From Agromyces sp. Root81 (GTDB lineage: Bacteria > Actinomycetota > Actinomycetes > Actinomycetales > Microbacteriaceae): DNA of 64,000 nt. Below are positions 51,340 through 60,896 of this stretch, one piece after another. The stretch lies in NCBI RefSeq assembly GCF_001429165.1, contig NZ_LMIR01000002.1:124001-188000 (forward strand), given 5' to 3'. The notes under the pieces are model-generated. The model was not told the DNA's origin. It saw nothing but the letters and a program-made list of their open reading frames with translations, and made no database searches. The translations under genes and the position numbers were made by a program. Numbering within the stretch: position 1 is the first letter of the stretch; each line of letters begins with the position of its first letter.

Positions 51340-52088
51340 GCGATCCGTCGTTGCCGATCGCCCTCGCGCCCGTCGTGCTGTTCGACCTCGACGACACCCT
51401 CATGGCGCACCGCGCAGCGGTGCGCGCCGGCATCGCCCTGCACATGCGAGAACTGGCATACGAGGGCGACCCTACTGCGGCGTCGAGCCTGTGGCATGAC
51501 CTCGAAGAGCAGCACTACCACTCGTACCTCGCGGGCCACCTGACCTTCGAAGGACAGCGCAGGGCGCGCGCCCGCGACTTCGCCATCGCGCACGGAGACG
51601 AACTCGACGAGCTCGCGGCCGGCGCCTGGTTCGACCGCTACTTCGAGCGGTACCGCGACTCGTGGTCGCTGCACGACGACGCACTGCCAGCCCTCGACGC
51701 ACTCGCGCAGGCGTTGCCGGGAGTGCGGTTCGGCATCATCACGAACGGCGAACCCGACTTCCAGCTCGCCAAGCTCGAACGGCTCGGCATCCGCGACCGG
51801 TTCGAGCACGTCATCGCCTCGGGCGAGGTCGGCGTGACGAAGCCCGACGCCGAGATCTTCCGGGTCGCGCTCGAGCGATTCGCCGCTGTCGCGCCCGTCG
51901 GTCGGGCGGCGTACATCGGCGACCGCTTCGAGACCGACGCGGTCGGTGCGGCGGAGGCCGGCCTCGTCGGCGTCTGGCTGAATCGCACGGGCGACGCCGG
52001 GGCGCCGGGCCCTGCGGTATCCGGCGTGCTCGAGATCTCCTCGCTCAGCGAACTGCCGGCCCTGCTCACGTCGCGCCTCGCCGGCTGA
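51336..52088 (+). CDS. HAD-family hydrolase (phosphatase)
   Basis: A 250-residue hydrolase of the haloacid dehalogenase superfamily. Motif I is LFDLDDTLMAH (nucleophile and acid Asp), motif II FGIITNGEPD, motif III Lys in SGEVGVTKPDAEIFR, motif IV YIGDRFETDAVGAAEAG. A helical cap lies between motifs I and II (about residues 30-115), as in subclass I phosphatases acting on small metabolites. Start ATG 51336 overlaps the acetyltransferase stop. Substrate unknown. Confidence 0.9.
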   Translation: MSDPSLPIALAPVVLFDLDDTLMAHRAAVRAGIALHMRELAYEGDPTAASSLWHDLEEQHYHSYLAGHLTFEGQRRARARDFAIAHGDELDELAAGAWFDRYFERYRDSWSLHDDALPALDALAQALPGVRFGIITNGEPDFQLAKLERLGIRDRFEHVIASGEVGVTKPDAEIFRVALERFAAVAPVGRAAYIGDRFETDAVGAAEAGLVGVWLNRTGDAGAPGPAVSGVLEISSLSELPALLTSRLAG

Positions 52089-52108
52089 GCGTTCCGCGGG
52101 AACGAGGA

Positions 52109-52140
52109 AGGGCCGGGCGCACCCCCATGCGCCCGGCCCT
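52109..52140. terminator. Terminator between the HAD and glpK genes
   Basis: Perfect 13-bp stem AGGGCCGGGCGCA, loop CCCCCA, TGCGCCCGGCCCT, followed by GCTCTT. It lies 20 bp after the HAD stop and between convergent genes. Confidence 0.85.
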
Positions 52141-52231
52141 GCTCTTCAACCGTACCTTCGGTGCGGTCGATCACGTCATCGCGTCGCCGTGCGTCCGTGA
52201 GCTGCACGGCTCACGGCGTGGCGGTCGACGA

Positions 52232-53746
52232 TCAGACGACGTCGTCGTCGACCCAGTCGAGGGTCTTCGAGACGGCCTTCTTCCAGTTGCGGTCGAGGCG
52301 CGCTCGCTCGGCCTCGTCCATCGACGGGGTCCAGCGCTTGTCCTCCTGCCAGTTGGCGCGGAGTTCGTCGAGGCTCGACCAGAAGCCGACCGCGAGACCG
52401 GCCGCGTACGCAGCGCCGAGTGCGGTCGTCTCCGCCACGACCGGTCGCACGACGGGCACGCCGAGGATGTCGGCCTGGAACTGCAGCAGCGTGTCGTTGG
52501 CGGTCGCACCGCCGTCGACACGGAGCTCGGTCAGGTCGACCCCGGCATCGGCGTTCACGGCCTCGATGACGTCGCGCGTCTGGAACGCAATGGCCTCGAG
52601 CGCGGCGCGGGCGATGTGGCCCTTGTTGACGTAGCGGGTGAGGCCGACGAGCGCGCCGCGGGCGTCGGGGCGCCAGTACGGCGCGAACAGTCCCGAGAAC
52701 GCGGGCACGAAGTACGCACCGCCGTTGTCCTCCACCGACTTCGCGAGCTCTTCGACCTCGGCAGCCGAGGAGATGAGGCCGACGTTGTCGCGGAGCCACT
52801 GGATGAGCGAACCCGTGACGGCGATCGATCCCTCGAGGGCGTAGTGCACCGGCTGGTCGCCGAGCTTGTACCCGACGGTCGTGAGCAGGCCGTTCTTCGA
52901 GTGGACGATCTCCTCGCCCGTGTTGAAGATCAGGAAGTTGCCCGTGCCGTAGGTGTTCTTCGCCTCGCCCGTCTCGAACGCGGCCTGGCCGAACGTCGCG
53001 GCCTGCTGGTCGCCGAGGATGCCCGAGATGGGGGTCTCGCGGAGCAACGAGTGCTCGTTCGCGATGCCGTACACCTCGGACGAGCTCTTGATCTCGGGGA
53101 GCATCGACTTCGGCACGCCGAACGCGGCGAGGATGTCGTCGTCCCACTGGAGCGTCTCGAGGTCCATGAACATCGTGCGCGAGGCGTTCGTCACGTCGGT
53201 CGCGTGCACGCCGCCGTCGACGCCGCCCGTCAGGTTCCACAGCACCCAGGTGTCGGTCGTGCCGAACAGCAGGTCGCCGGCCTCCGCCTTCTCCCGTGCG
53301 CCGGGCACGTTCTCGAGGATCCAGACGATCTTCGTGCCCGAGAAGTACGTCGCCAGCGGCAGGCCGACCTTCTCCTTGAACCGCTCGACGCCGCCGTCGG
53401 CCGCGAGACGGTCGACGATCGACTGGGTGCGCGTGTCCTGCCAGACGATCGCGTTGTACACCGGCTCACCGGTGTTCTTGTCCCACACCACCGCGGTCTC
53501 GCGCTGGTTGGTGATGCCCACCGCTGCGATGTCGTGCCGGGTGAGCTTCGCCTTGCCGAGGGCCTGGCCGATCACCTCGCCCGTGTTGTGCCAGATCTCG
53601 GTGGGGTCGTGCTCGACCCAGCCCGCCTTGGGGAAGATCTGCTCGTGCTCGAGCTGCCCGGTCGAGACGATCGATCCGGCCTTGTCGAAGATGATCGCGC
53701 GCGACGAGGTCGTGCCCTGGTCGATCGCGAGGATGTAGTCGGCCAT
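52232..53746 (-). CDS. glpK: Glycerol kinase
   Basis: A 504-residue FGGY kinase phosphorylating glycerol to glycerol-3-phosphate. It begins [21 protein letters not shown] (phosphate-binding loop 1). It has [62 protein letters not shown] and the ATP-binding [10 protein letters not shown]. Length and motifs are standard. It follows glpF by 48 bp on the minus strand and completes the uptake-phosphorylation-oxidation set with GlpF and GlpD. Confidence 0.97.
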   Translation of the reverse strand: MADYILAIDQGTTSSRAIIFDKAGSIVSTGQLEHEQIFPKAGWVEHDPTEIWHNTGEVIGQALGKAKLTRHDIAAVGITNQRETAVVWDKNTGEPVYNAIVWQDTRTQSIVDRLAADGGVERFKEKVGLPLATYFSGTKIVWILENVPGAREKAEAGDLLFGTTDTWVLWNLTGGVDGGVHATDVTNASRTMFMDLETLQWDDDILAAFGVPKSMLPEIKSSSEVYGIANEHSLLRETPISGILGDQQAATFGQAAFETGEAKNTYGTGNFLIFNTGEEIVHSKNGLLTTVGYKLGDQPVHYALEGSIAVTGSLIQWLRDNVGLISSAAEVEELAKSVEDNGGAYFVPAFSGLFAPYWRPDARGALVGLTRYVNKGHIARAALEAIAFQTRDVIEAVNADAGVDLTELRVDGGATANDTLLQFQADILGVPVVRPVVAETTALGAAYAAGLAVGFWSSLDELRANWQEDKRWTPSMDEAERARLDRNWKKAVSKTLDWVDDDVV

Positions 53747-53794
53747 CTGAGAACTCCGTTGCTGTCAGTGAAACGAATGGATGAGGTGGACGGG

Positions 53795-54571
53795 TCAGCC
53801 GAGCAGCGGGAGCAGCGGGATCGCCGCCAGGCCTGCAGCGATTCCGCCGAGCAGCGGGCCGACGACCGGCACCCACGAGTACGACCAGTCGCTGCCGCCC
53901 TTGCCTTTGATGGGCAGGAGGGCGTGCGCGATGCGCGGGCCGAGGTCACGGGCCGGGTTGATCGCGTAGCCAGTCGGGCCGCCGAGCGAGGCGCCGATGC
54001 CGATCACGAGGAGGGCCACGGGCAGCGCGCCGAGGGCCGCCATGCCGCCGTCGCCCTGTCGACCGCCGCCGAAGCCGATGACCACGAAGACCAGGACGAA
54101 GGTGCCGATGAACTCGGTGACGAGGTTCCAGCCGTACGAGCGGATCGCGGGGCCGGTCGAGAAGACGCCGAGCTTGGTGCCGGCGTCGGGCTCGGCGTCG
54201 AAGTGCTGCTTGTACGCGAGCCAGCAGACGATCGCACCGAGGAAGGCGCCGATCAGCTGCGCGGCGATGTAGGTGAGCACCGACACGATGGTGACCGGCA
54301 CGGTGGTGCCGAACGACGCGTTCCCGAACTCGGTCGCGCCGTTGGCGACGAGGCCGACCGTCACGGCCGGGTTCAGCTGCGCGCCCGAGGCGTACGACAC
54401 GATGACACCGGCGAAGACCGCGAGGCCCCAGCCGAAGTTGATCATGAGCGTGCCGCCGCCGAAGCCCTTCGTCTTGGCGAGGATGACGTTCGCGACGACG
54501 CCGCAGCCGAGCAGCACGAGCATCGCCGTGCCGACGAGTTCGGACAGGAAGACGATTCCGAGATTGTCCAC
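53795..54571 (-). CDS. glpF: Glycerol facilitator (aquaglyceroporin)
   Basis: A 258-residue MIP channel for glycerol with six membrane helices and the two pore half-helices LNPAVTVG and INPARDLGPR. The Asp after NPAR marks glycerol facilitators rather than water channels. I place the start at GTG 54571, because AGAAGG lies 5 nt before it and residues upstream of it (HHTLRKK) do not fit the family. Expressed with glpK downstream and glpD upstream. Confidence 0.94.
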   Translation of the reverse strand: MDNLGIVFLSELVGTAMLVLLGCGVVANVILAKTKGFGGGTLMINFGWGLAVFAGVIVSYASGAQLNPAVTVGLVANGATEFGNASFGTTVPVTIVSVLTYIAAQLIGAFLGAIVCWLAYKQHFDAEPDAGTKLGVFSTGPAIRSYGWNLVTEFIGTFVLVFVVIGFGGGRQGDGGMAALGALPVALLVIGIGASLGGPTGYAINPARDLGPRIAHALLPIKGKGGSDWSYSWVPVVGPLLGGIAAGLAAIPLLPLLG

Positions 54572-54703
54572 ATTGACCTTCTTTCTTAGGGTGTGGTGCA
54601 CGCCGCCTGGGCGACCGTCGTCCGGGAGGCTCCGTCGAAGCTATCGGGCGTTCCAGCCCGGAATGTGCGGATTCCGGTGCACATGCGTGCAGATTGTGCG
54701 ACC

Positions 54704-56455
54704 TCAGACGAGGGTGGCGGATGCCTCCAGCTCGACCCCGTGGCGCTCGGCGAGCAGCTCCCGGGTGCTGGCCGTCTCGACGGCACGGCGCTCGAAGTCC
54801 CAGCCCAGTTCGGTGCCGACGATCTCGGCGAGCTCGTCGAGGAGCGGCGCCGTGAGCGCTCCGGTGAAGGCGATGCTCGTGCGGCGAAGCACGACGTCGG
54901 CGAGGTGCACGACCCGCTCGGTGCCGGCAAGCCAGGCGATCTCGCGCCGGCTGTAGCCCGCGTGGTGGGCGAGCGGCTCGTCGCGCTCGCCCTCGATCGA
55001 GGCGATGAACGCCTCGGCACGCGTGCCGTAGCGCTCGAGCAGCTCCTCGGCGCGGAGGCGGCCGATCTCGTCGCCGTGCGAGACGGTCCAGACGCGGCGG
55101 GCGTCGTCGGTCGTCGGGTACCCGGCGCCGCCGCCGATCGCGAGCCCCGCCGTGGAGCGGGTGCGGTCGCGGCCGAGGAGTTCGAGCACCTCGTTCGAGA
55201 GGTGCTCGGCGAGCGCGCGGAACGTGGTCCACTTGCCGCCCACGAGGCTCAGCAGCGTGGTGCCGGGGCGCTCGGGGACATCCGCTCGTTCGATGCGGTA
55301 GTCGCGGGAGACGAATCCGGGCGCCTCGTCGTCGTGTCGCGGCAGCGGGCGCACGCCCGAGAAGCGGTAGACGATCTGCGAACGGTCGACGGGCACTGCT
55401 GGGAAAACGTGCGCGATGAGTTCGAAGAAGTAGTCGACCTCGGCCTCGGTGCACACGGCGGGCTCCCGCATGTCGTGTTCGAGGTCGGTCGTGCCGACCA
55501 TGACCTTGCCCTTCAGGGGGTAGATCAGCACGATGCGGCCGTCCTCGTGCTCGAAGAAGATCTCGCGCCCGCCGGTCGCGGCGAGGAGCTCGTCGTTGTC
55601 GAGCACGATGTGCGACCCCTTGGTGCCGCCCATGAACGCGGTGGGGCGCCCGAACCCCTCGTTGGTGAGGTCGGTCCACGGCCCCGAGGTGTTCACGACG
55701 ACGTCGGCGGCGACGTCGAACTCCGCGCCCGTGAGGGTGTCGCGGAGGCGCACGCCCTCGGCGCCCATGCCGACGGCCTCGAGGTAGTTCGCGGCCCGGG
55801 CGCGCCCGCCGGCTGCGAGCCCGTCGAAGAGCACGTCGAGCGCGAGCCGCTCGGGGTCGTGCATGCTCGCGTCGTAGTAGGTCGCGGTGTACCTGATGCC
55901 GGCGTTCAGTGCGGGCAGCTCGGCGAGCGAACGCTTGCGACCGTGGAAGCGGTGGCGCGGCACCGAGCCGCCGTCGCGCGAGAAGGCGTCGTAGATCGTG
56001 AGGCCGGTCTTGATGAGCGCGGCGCCGCGCTCGGTGGGCTTGCCCGACTTGTGGGTGAGGAAGCGCATGGGCGCCGAGAGGATGCCCGAGAAGGTCGAGA
56101 AGATCGGCACGGTCGTCTCGAGCGGCTTCACGTAGTGGGGTGCGATGCGGATGAGCGCGTTGCGCTCGGTCACCGACTCCTTCACGAGCCGGAACTCGCC
56201 GTTCTCGAGGTAGCGGATGCCGCCGTGGATCATGTGCGACGAGGCGGCGGATGCCCCGGAGACGAAGTCGCCCCGTTCGACGAGCACGACGTCGACACCC
56301 TGCAGTGCGAGGTCGCGGAACGTCGCGATGCCGTTGATGCCGGCGCCGATGACGAGGACGGAGGCCTGCGGCCGGGTGCGGATGGCCGCGACATCCGCTC
56401 GCTCGCCGCTCGAGCTGGGGCGGGGCTGGTTCGGGGTCGTCTGCTGCGGAGACAT
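54704..56455 (-). CDS. glpD: Aerobic glycerol-3-phosphate dehydrogenase
   Basis: A 583-residue FAD enzyme oxidising glycerol-3-phosphate to dihydroxyacetone phosphate and feeding electrons to the quinone pool. The FAD motif is VLVIGAGINGIATFRDLALQG. Other family stretches are SSHMIHGGIRYLENGEFRLV, VVNTSGPWTDL, VLIYPLKGKVMVGTTDLEHD and SLVGGKWTTFRALAEHL. The C-terminal domain ends at AEIVGTELGWDFERR. About 35 polar residues precede the FAD fold. ATG 56455 follows AGAGGA by 7 nt. Divergent from the SorC-family regulator; the direct repeats at 56532-56567 overlap its likely -35. Confidence 0.95.
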   Translation of the reverse strand: MSPQQTTPNQPRPSSSGERADVAAIRTRPQASVLVIGAGINGIATFRDLALQGVDVVLVERGDFVSGASAASSHMIHGGIRYLENGEFRLVKESVTERNALIRIAPHYVKPLETTVPIFSTFSGILSAPMRFLTHKSGKPTERGAALIKTGLTIYDAFSRDGGSVPRHRFHGRKRSLAELPALNAGIRYTATYYDASMHDPERLALDVLFDGLAAGGRARAANYLEAVGMGAEGVRLRDTLTGAEFDVAADVVVNTSGPWTDLTNEGFGRPTAFMGGTKGSHIVLDNDELLAATGGREIFFEHEDGRIVLIYPLKGKVMVGTTDLEHDMREPAVCTEAEVDYFFELIAHVFPAVPVDRSQIVYRFSGVRPLPRHDDEAPGFVSRDYRIERADVPERPGTTLLSLVGGKWTTFRALAEHLSNEVLELLGRDRTRSTAGLAIGGGAGYPTTDDARRVWTVSHGDEIGRLRAEELLERYGTRAEAFIASIEGERDEPLAHHAGYSRREIAWLAGTERVVHLADVVLRRTSIAFTGALTAPLLDELAEIVGTELGWDFERRAVETASTRELLAERHGVELEASATLV

Positions 56456-56531
56456 CGCTGTCCTCTCGGGTGTGGAACGGCGGCTTGCGTCGAGCATGCC
56501 TGGTGTGGATGAATACATCGTGAACACGGCG

Positions 56532-56567
56532 GAACGAACTTGCAAGCCGGGTGAACGAACGTGCAAG
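56532..56567. promoter_or_regulatory. Direct-repeat operator between glpD and the SorC regulator
   Basis: Two 15-bp direct repeats, GAACGAACTTGCAAG (56532-56546) and GAACGAACGTGCAAG (56553-56567), identical at 14 of 15 positions and exactly 21 bp apart, so on the same helix face. On the minus strand the first overlaps TTCGTT, 17 bp before TATTCA, a possible glpD promoter. It also lies just before the regulator start codon (56578), so it could control both. Confidence 0.6.
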
Positions 56568-56577
56568 GATGACCAGG

Positions 56578-57585
56578 ATGAACGAGCAGCCAGCCGGGAC
56601 CGTCGAGGACGGCACCGAATCAGTGCCGGGGAAGACGCGCGACGCGCTTCGAGCAGCGCATCTGTACTACATGCAGGACCTCACGATGGATGCGATCGCG
56701 CACGAGCTGCACACCTCGCGATCCTCCGTCTCGCGCCTGCTCAGCCATGCCAGGGCGAGCGGACTCGTCGAGATCTCGATCCACTCCCCGCTCGACCTGC
56801 CGAGCCGTATCGAGCAGGAGATCCTCGAGCGTTTCGCCGTCGGCGCGCACGTCATCCCAGTGCCCGATCACGCCAGCGACGTCGACCGACTCGACCGCGT
56901 CGCCCTCTCGGCTGCACGAATTCTCGGACGTTTCGTCGATTCGAACCAGACGATCGGCATCGCGTGGGGCTCAACGATGAGCGCGATGAGCCGCCACCTC
57001 GTTCCGAAGGCCACCCACAACTCCGAGGTCGTGCAGCTGAACGGCGCCGGCAACGGCCGCACCACCGGCATCGTCTACGCGAGCGAGCTGCTGCGCCGCT
57101 TCGGCGACGCGTTCGGCGCCCGCGTGCAGCAGTTCCCGGTGCCCGCCTTCTTCGACGACCCCGAGACGCGCCGCGCCTTCTGGCGCGAACGCAGCACCCG
57201 CCGCCTCCTCGACCTGCAGGAGCGCATGGACGTCGCGCTCTTCGGCGTCGGCTCCCCCTTCGCCGAGGTGCCGAGCCACGTCTACCAGGGCGGCTACCTC
57301 GAGCGGGCCGACTACGAGGCCCTCTCCCGCGACGGCGCGGTCGGCGACGTCGCCACCGTCTTCTACCGCGCCGACGGCTCGACCGACGGCATCTCGCTGA
57401 ACGAGCGCGCCACCGGCCCCGACTTCGCCGTGCTGCGACGCGCACCCCGGCGCATCTGCGTCGTCTCGGGCCGCGCGAAGCTCGCGAGCCTCCGCGGCGC
57501 ACTCGCCGCAGGGCTCATCACCGACCTCATCGTCGACGAGGGCACCGCGCGAGCCCTCGTCGAGTCTCCGAATGACCGGGAATAG
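56578..57585 (+). CDS. SorC-family sugar-phosphate-responsive transcriptional regulator
   Basis: A 335-residue regulator. An N-terminal helix-turn-helix (HLYYMQDLTMDAIAHELHTSRSSVSRLLSHARASGLVEI, about residues 28-65, given here in parts: YYMQDLTMDAIAHEL and SRSSVSRLLSHAR) is followed by the sugar-binding domain. That domain has the characteristic IGIAWGSTMSAMSRHL, VVQLNGAGNG, ALFGVGSPF and RRICVVSGRAKLASLRGAL. ATG 56578 has AAGGA 8 nt upstream. An ATG at 56569 and a GTG at 56551 are in frame but would lie inside the direct repeats. Divergent from glpDFK, so regulation of glycerol genes in response to a phosphorylated intermediate is inferred. The riboflavin operon follows but has its own riboswitch. 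Confidence 0.88.
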   Translation: MNEQPAGTVEDGTESVPGKTRDALRAAHLYYMQDLTMDAIAHELHTSRSSVSRLLSHARASGLVEISIHSPLDLPSRIEQEILERFAVGAHVIPVPDHASDVDRLDRVALSAARILGRFVDSNQTIGIAWGSTMSAMSRHLVPKATHNSEVVQLNGAGNGRTTGIVYASELLRRFGDAFGARVQQFPVPAFFDDPETRRAFWRERSTRRLLDLQERMDVALFGVGSPFAEVPSHVYQGGYLERADYEALSRDGAVGDVATVFYRADGSTDGISLNERATGPDFAVLRRAPRRICVVSGRAKLASLRGALAAGLITDLIVDEGTARALVESPNDRE

Positions 57586-57607
57586 CCGCGCGTCGCACGC
57601 GTTGACC

Positions 57608-57613
57608 TAGAAT
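57608..57613 (+). promoter_or_regulatory. -10 element of the riboflavin operon
   Basis: TAGAAT, about 10 nt before the start of the FMN aptamer P1 stem. No clear -35 17 bp upstream. Confidence 0.5.
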
Positions 57614-57624
57614 CGAGTGAGATA

Positions 57625-57763
57625 CGTGCTCCGGGGTCGGTGTAAGTCCGAACCGGCGGTGACAGTCCGCGAACTGCGAGCGCGAGGTCGAAAGGCCCCG
57701 CACCCGTGGTCGAACCGGTGGAACTCCGGTACCGACGGTGAAAGTCCGGATGGGAGGCGCACG
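57625..57763 (+). ncRNA. FMN riboswitch (RFN element)
   Basis: All conserved blocks of the RFN aptamer can be read. GGGGTCGGTGTAAGTCCG comes first, then ACCGGCGGTGACAGTCCGCG, the variable arm (about 57680-57730), then ACCGACGGTGAAAGTCCGG and ATGGGAGG. P1 is closed by CGTGC (57625-57629) with GCACG (57759-57763). It binds FMN and represses the downstream rib genes (known for the class). The aptamer is 88 nt upstream of ribD. Confidence 0.95.
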
Positions 57764-57833
57764 GGTCGGCAGCGCCTGTGCGCCGCCGACCGAGGCCGTC
57801 GACGACCGTCGACCACGTCCAGCACCCCGGAGC
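57764..57833 (+). promoter_or_regulatory. Riboswitch expression platform
   Basis: Directly after P1 lies a strong hairpin, GGTCGGC-A-GCGC, loop CTGT, GCGC-C-GCCGACC (57764-57791), without a T-tract. Further on ACCCCGGAGC (57824-57833) is a perfect 10-nt complement of GCTCCGGGGT (57628-57637), the 5' strand of the aptamer. It ends just before the ribD ribosome binding site (AGGA 57842-57845). This offers a mutually exclusive long-range pairing. Confidence 0.5.
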
Positions 57834-57851
57834 CCTGAGACAGGATCACGG

Positions 57852-58892
57852 ATGAGTGCGGAAGAGCAGACGGCAGCGGATGTCGCGGCGATGCGTCGTG
57901 CGCTCGAGCTCGCGACCCGCGGACCGGCACGGGGCGTGAACCCGCGCGTCGGCTGCGTCATCCTCTCCCCCGGCGGCGAGGTCGTCGCCGAGGGCTGGCA
58001 TCGCGGCGCCGGCACCACCCACGCCGAGGTCGACGCGCTCGCCAAACTCGAACCCGGCGCCGCCCACGGCGCGACCGCGGTCGTCACGCTCGAACCCTGC
58101 AACCACACCGGGCACACGGGCCCCTGCGCGGTCGCGCTCATCGAGGCCGGCATCGGCCGCGTCGTGTACGCCGTCGCCGACCCGGGCGACCACTCCTCGG
58201 GCGGTGCGCAGCGCCTGCGCGACGCCGGCGTCGAGGTCACCACTGGCGTACTCGCCGACGAGGTCGAGGCGATGCTCGACGACTGGCTCTTCGCGGCACG
58301 CAACCATCGCCCGCACGTCACGGTCAAGTGGGCGTCGAGCCTCGACGGGCGCGCAGCGGCCGCCGACGGCACGAGCCAGTGGATCACCGGCGGCGAGGCC
58401 CGCGCCGACGTGCACCGGCGCCGATCGGCCGCCGACGCGATCGCCGTCGGCACGGGCACCGTGTTCGCCGACGACCCGTCGCTCACCGCACGGGCGCCCG
58501 GCGGCGAGTTCTTCGACGCACAGCCGGTGCCGGTCGTCTTCGGGCGGCGCGAGACGCCATCGGATGCCGCGATCACCCGGCACCCGCACGCCCCCCTGTT
58601 CTTCGCGGGCACCGATCTGCGGGCCGATCTCGCGGAGCTCGCCGGCCGGGGCATCCGCTCGCTCTTCATCGAAGGCGGCCCGACGCTCGCGAGCGCCTTC
58701 ATCGCCGACGGCCTCGTCGACGAACTCCTCGTCTACCTCGCCCCGACGCTCCTCGGCGGCCCGCGCCTCGCCCTCGGCGAGCTCGGCGTGCCGACGATCG
58801 ACGGGGCGCTCCGCTTCGACTTCGCCGTCGTCGAACGACTCGGCGACGATCTCCTGCTCGTCGCCCGCCCCAAGCCCACGGAAGGGAACTGA
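57852..58892 (+). CDS. ribD: Bifunctional pyrimidine deaminase/reductase of riboflavin synthesis
   Basis: A 346-residue two-domain enzyme performing the second and third steps of riboflavin synthesis. The N-terminal deaminase has zinc-site motifs THAEVDALAKL and EPCNHTGHTGPC. The C-terminal NADPH-dependent reductase has VTVKWASSLDGRAAA, SQWITGGEARADVHRRR and SLFIEGGPTLASAF. ATG 57852 follows AGGA. First gene of ribD-ribE-ribBA-ribH under the FMN riboswitch. Confidence 0.96.
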   Translation: MSAEEQTAADVAAMRRALELATRGPARGVNPRVGCVILSPGGEVVAEGWHRGAGTTHAEVDALAKLEPGAAHGATAVVTLEPCNHTGHTGPCAVALIEAGIGRVVYAVADPGDHSSGGAQRLRDAGVEVTTGVLADEVEAMLDDWLFAARNHRPHVTVKWASSLDGRAAAADGTSQWITGGEARADVHRRRSAADAIAVGTGTVFADDPSLTARAPGGEFFDAQPVPVVFGRRETPSDAAITRHPHAPLFFAGTDLRADLAELAGRGIRSLFIEGGPTLASAFIADGLVDELLVYLAPTLLGGPRLALGELGVPTIDGALRFDFAVVERLGDDLLLVARPKPTEGN

Positions 58893-58893
58893 C

Positions 58894-59595
58894 ATGTTCA
58901 CCGGAATCATCGAGGAGCTCGGCACGGTCGAGCGCGTCGAGCGCACGGCCGACGCTGCACGGCTGACGGTGCACGGCCCGCTCGCCGTCGAGGGCGTGAA
59001 GCACGGCGACTCGATCTCGGTCTCCGGTGTGTGCCTCACGGTCGTCGACTTCGACACGGAGCGCTTCACCGCAGACGTCATGGCGCAGACGCTCGCGATG
59101 TCGACGCTCGACGGCGCCGGCGAGGGCCTCACCGTGAACCTCGAACGCGCGGCCCGGGTCGGCGACCGCATCGGCGGCCACATCGTGCAGGGCCACATCG
59201 ACGGCACCGCCGAGGTGCTCGAGATCCGGCCGGGGGACGCATGGCGCGTCATCCGCTTCTCGCTCGACCCGGCGCACGCGCCGCTCCTCGTCGACAAGGG
59301 CTCCATCGCCGTCGACGGCGTGTCGCTCACGGTCAGCGCCGTCGGCGATGAACCGGCCGGCTCGTGGTTCGAGGTCTCCCTCATCCCCGAGACCCTCACC
59401 GCCACGACGCTCGGCGAACGCGTCGCCGGCGACCGGGTGAACATCGAGACCGACATCGTCGCGCGGCAGGTCGCACGGATGCTGCGATTCGACCCGCGCT
59501 GGGGCGGCGAACCCGAAGCGCGCACGAGCTCGGTCATCGGGTTCCAGGCGGGCCCGCTCTCCGAACCGCAACCGACGACCGGAGGAGCCGCATGA
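58894..59595 (+). CDS. ribE: Riboflavin synthase
   Basis: A 233-residue enzyme dismutating two 6,7-dimethyl-8-ribityllumazine molecules to riboflavin. It has the two lumazine-binding repeats: [12 protein letters not shown] with [11 protein letters not shown], and [15 protein letters not shown] with [19 protein letters not shown] 58894 follows ribD by 1 nt with GGAAGGGA as ribosome binding site. Its C-terminal tail (about 30 residues, Pro/Thr-rich) extends past the family core. It overlaps ribBA by 4 nt. Confidence 0.95.
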   Translation: MFTGIIEELGTVERVERTADAARLTVHGPLAVEGVKHGDSISVSGVCLTVVDFDTERFTADVMAQTLAMSTLDGAGEGLTVNLERAARVGDRIGGHIVQGHIDGTAEVLEIRPGDAWRVIRFSLDPAHAPLLVDKGSIAVDGVSLTVSAVGDEPAGSWFEVSLIPETLTATTLGERVAGDRVNIETDIVARQVARMLRFDPRWGGEPEARTSSVIGFQAGPLSEPQPTTGGAA

Positions 59596-60896
59596 GCCTC
59601 GCCACGATGCCGGAGGTGCTCGAGGCGCTCCGCGCCGGAAAGCCCGTGATCGTCGCCGACGACGAGGCCCGCGAGAACGAGGGCGACGCCATCATGGCGG
59701 CCGAGTTCGCGACGCAGGAGTGGATCGCCTGGATGGTGCGCAACACGAGCGGCTACCTGTGCGCGCCGCTGCCCAACGAACTCGCCGACCGACTCGCGCT
59801 GCCGCTCATGACCGAGCGCAGCGAAGACGTGCGCGGCACGGCCTACACGATCTCCGTCGATGCCGCCGATCGCACATCGACGGGCATCTCGGCCTCCGAT
59901 CGCGCCCACACCCTGCGCGTGCTCGCCGACCCCGCGTCGACCCCCGACCGGCTCATCCGGCCCGGCCACGTCATCCCGCTGCGCGCGGTCGACGGCGGTG
60001 TGCGCGAACGTGCAGGGCACACCGAGGCGGCCGTCGACCTCATGCGCCTCGCCGGCCTGGCCCCCGTGGGCGTCATCGGCGAGATCGTCGCCGACGACGG
60101 GGAGATGATGCGCCTGCCCGGGCTCATCGAGCTCGGCGAGCGAGAGGGGCTGCCGGTCACGACCGTCGCGGCGCTCATCGACTGGCTCGAGCAGCACCAC
60201 GCGGGCCACGACCTCGCGGCCACGCCGCCCGCGGCGGCGGTGCCAGAGACCTCCTCCGTCGACTTCGAGGTCGAGACCGCCCTGCCGACCGAGCACGGCG
60301 AGTTCCGGGTGCGGGCGTACCGCGACCGGGCCACCGGCGCCGACCACGTCGCGATCATCGCCGGCGACCCGGCATCCGCCGCCGACGGCGCCATCGTGCG
60401 GGTGCACTCCGAATGCCTCACCGGCGAGGCCTTCGGCTCGCTCAAGTGCGAGTGCGGCCCCCAGCTCGACGCCGCGCTCGAGACCATCCAGCAGGACGGC
60501 GGCGTGGTCGTCTACCTGCGCGGCCACGAGGGGCGCGGCATCGGCCTCATCAACAAGCTCCGGGCGTACCGCCTGCAGGAGGACGGCCTCGACACCCTCG
60601 ACGCGAACCTCGCCCTCGGGCTGCCGATCGACGCCCGCGACTACAGCGCCGCGACCGCGATCCTCACCGACCTCGGTGTCAGCCGGGTCCGCCTCCTCAC
60701 CAACAACCCCGAGAAGGTGCGCCAGCTCGAGTCGCACGGCATCACGGTGAGCGAGCGCCTGCCGCTCGTCGTCGGCGTCGGCACCGGCAACTCCGGCTAC
60801 CTCGACACGAAGCGGCAGCGCATGGGCCACGCGATCGACGACCAGCAACTCACCGACGGCGCAGCCGAAACCCTCCTGGAAGGACACCCATCATGA
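59592..60896 (+). CDS. ribBA: Bifunctional DHBP synthase / GTP cyclohydrolase II
   Basis: A 434-residue fusion supplying both precursors of riboflavin. The N-terminal RibB domain (about 1-205) has the acidic loop [18 protein letters not shown] and [13 protein letters not shown]. The C-terminal RibA domain (about 225-425) has zinc-ligand motif [31 protein letters not shown] and the GTP-binding [11 protein letters not shown] 59592 overlaps the ribE stop (ATGA). Linker about 20 residues, Ala/Pro-rich. Its stop overlaps ribH by 4 nt. Confidence 0.96.
   Translation: MSLATMPEVLEALRAGKPVIVADDEARENEGDAIMAAEFATQEWIAWMVRNTSGYLCAPLPNELADRLALPLMTERSEDVRGTAYTISVDAADRTSTGISASDRAHTLRVLADPASTPDRLIRPGHVIPLRAVDGGVRERAGHTEAAVDLMRLAGLAPVGVIGEIVADDGEMMRLPGLIELGEREGLPVTTVAALIDWLEQHHAGHDLAATPPAAAVPETSSVDFEVETALPTEHGEFRVRAYRDRATGADHVAIIAGDPASAADGAIVRVHSECLTGEAFGSLKCECGPQLDAALETIQQDGGVVVYLRGHEGRGIGLINKLRAYRLQEDGLDTLDANLALGLPIDARDYSAATAILTDLGVSRVRLLTNNPEKVRQLESHGITVSERLPLVVGVGTGNSGYLDTKRQRMGHAIDDQQLTDGAAETLLEGHPS

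Noticed and set aside
51662..54589. 975-codon plus-strand frame over glpK and glpF
   Set aside because: Shadow frame; glpK and glpF motifs are on the other strand.
57846..60887. 1013-codon minus-strand open frame over the rib operon
   Set aside because: Opposite to four intact riboflavin genes with all catalytic motifs; no domain of its own.
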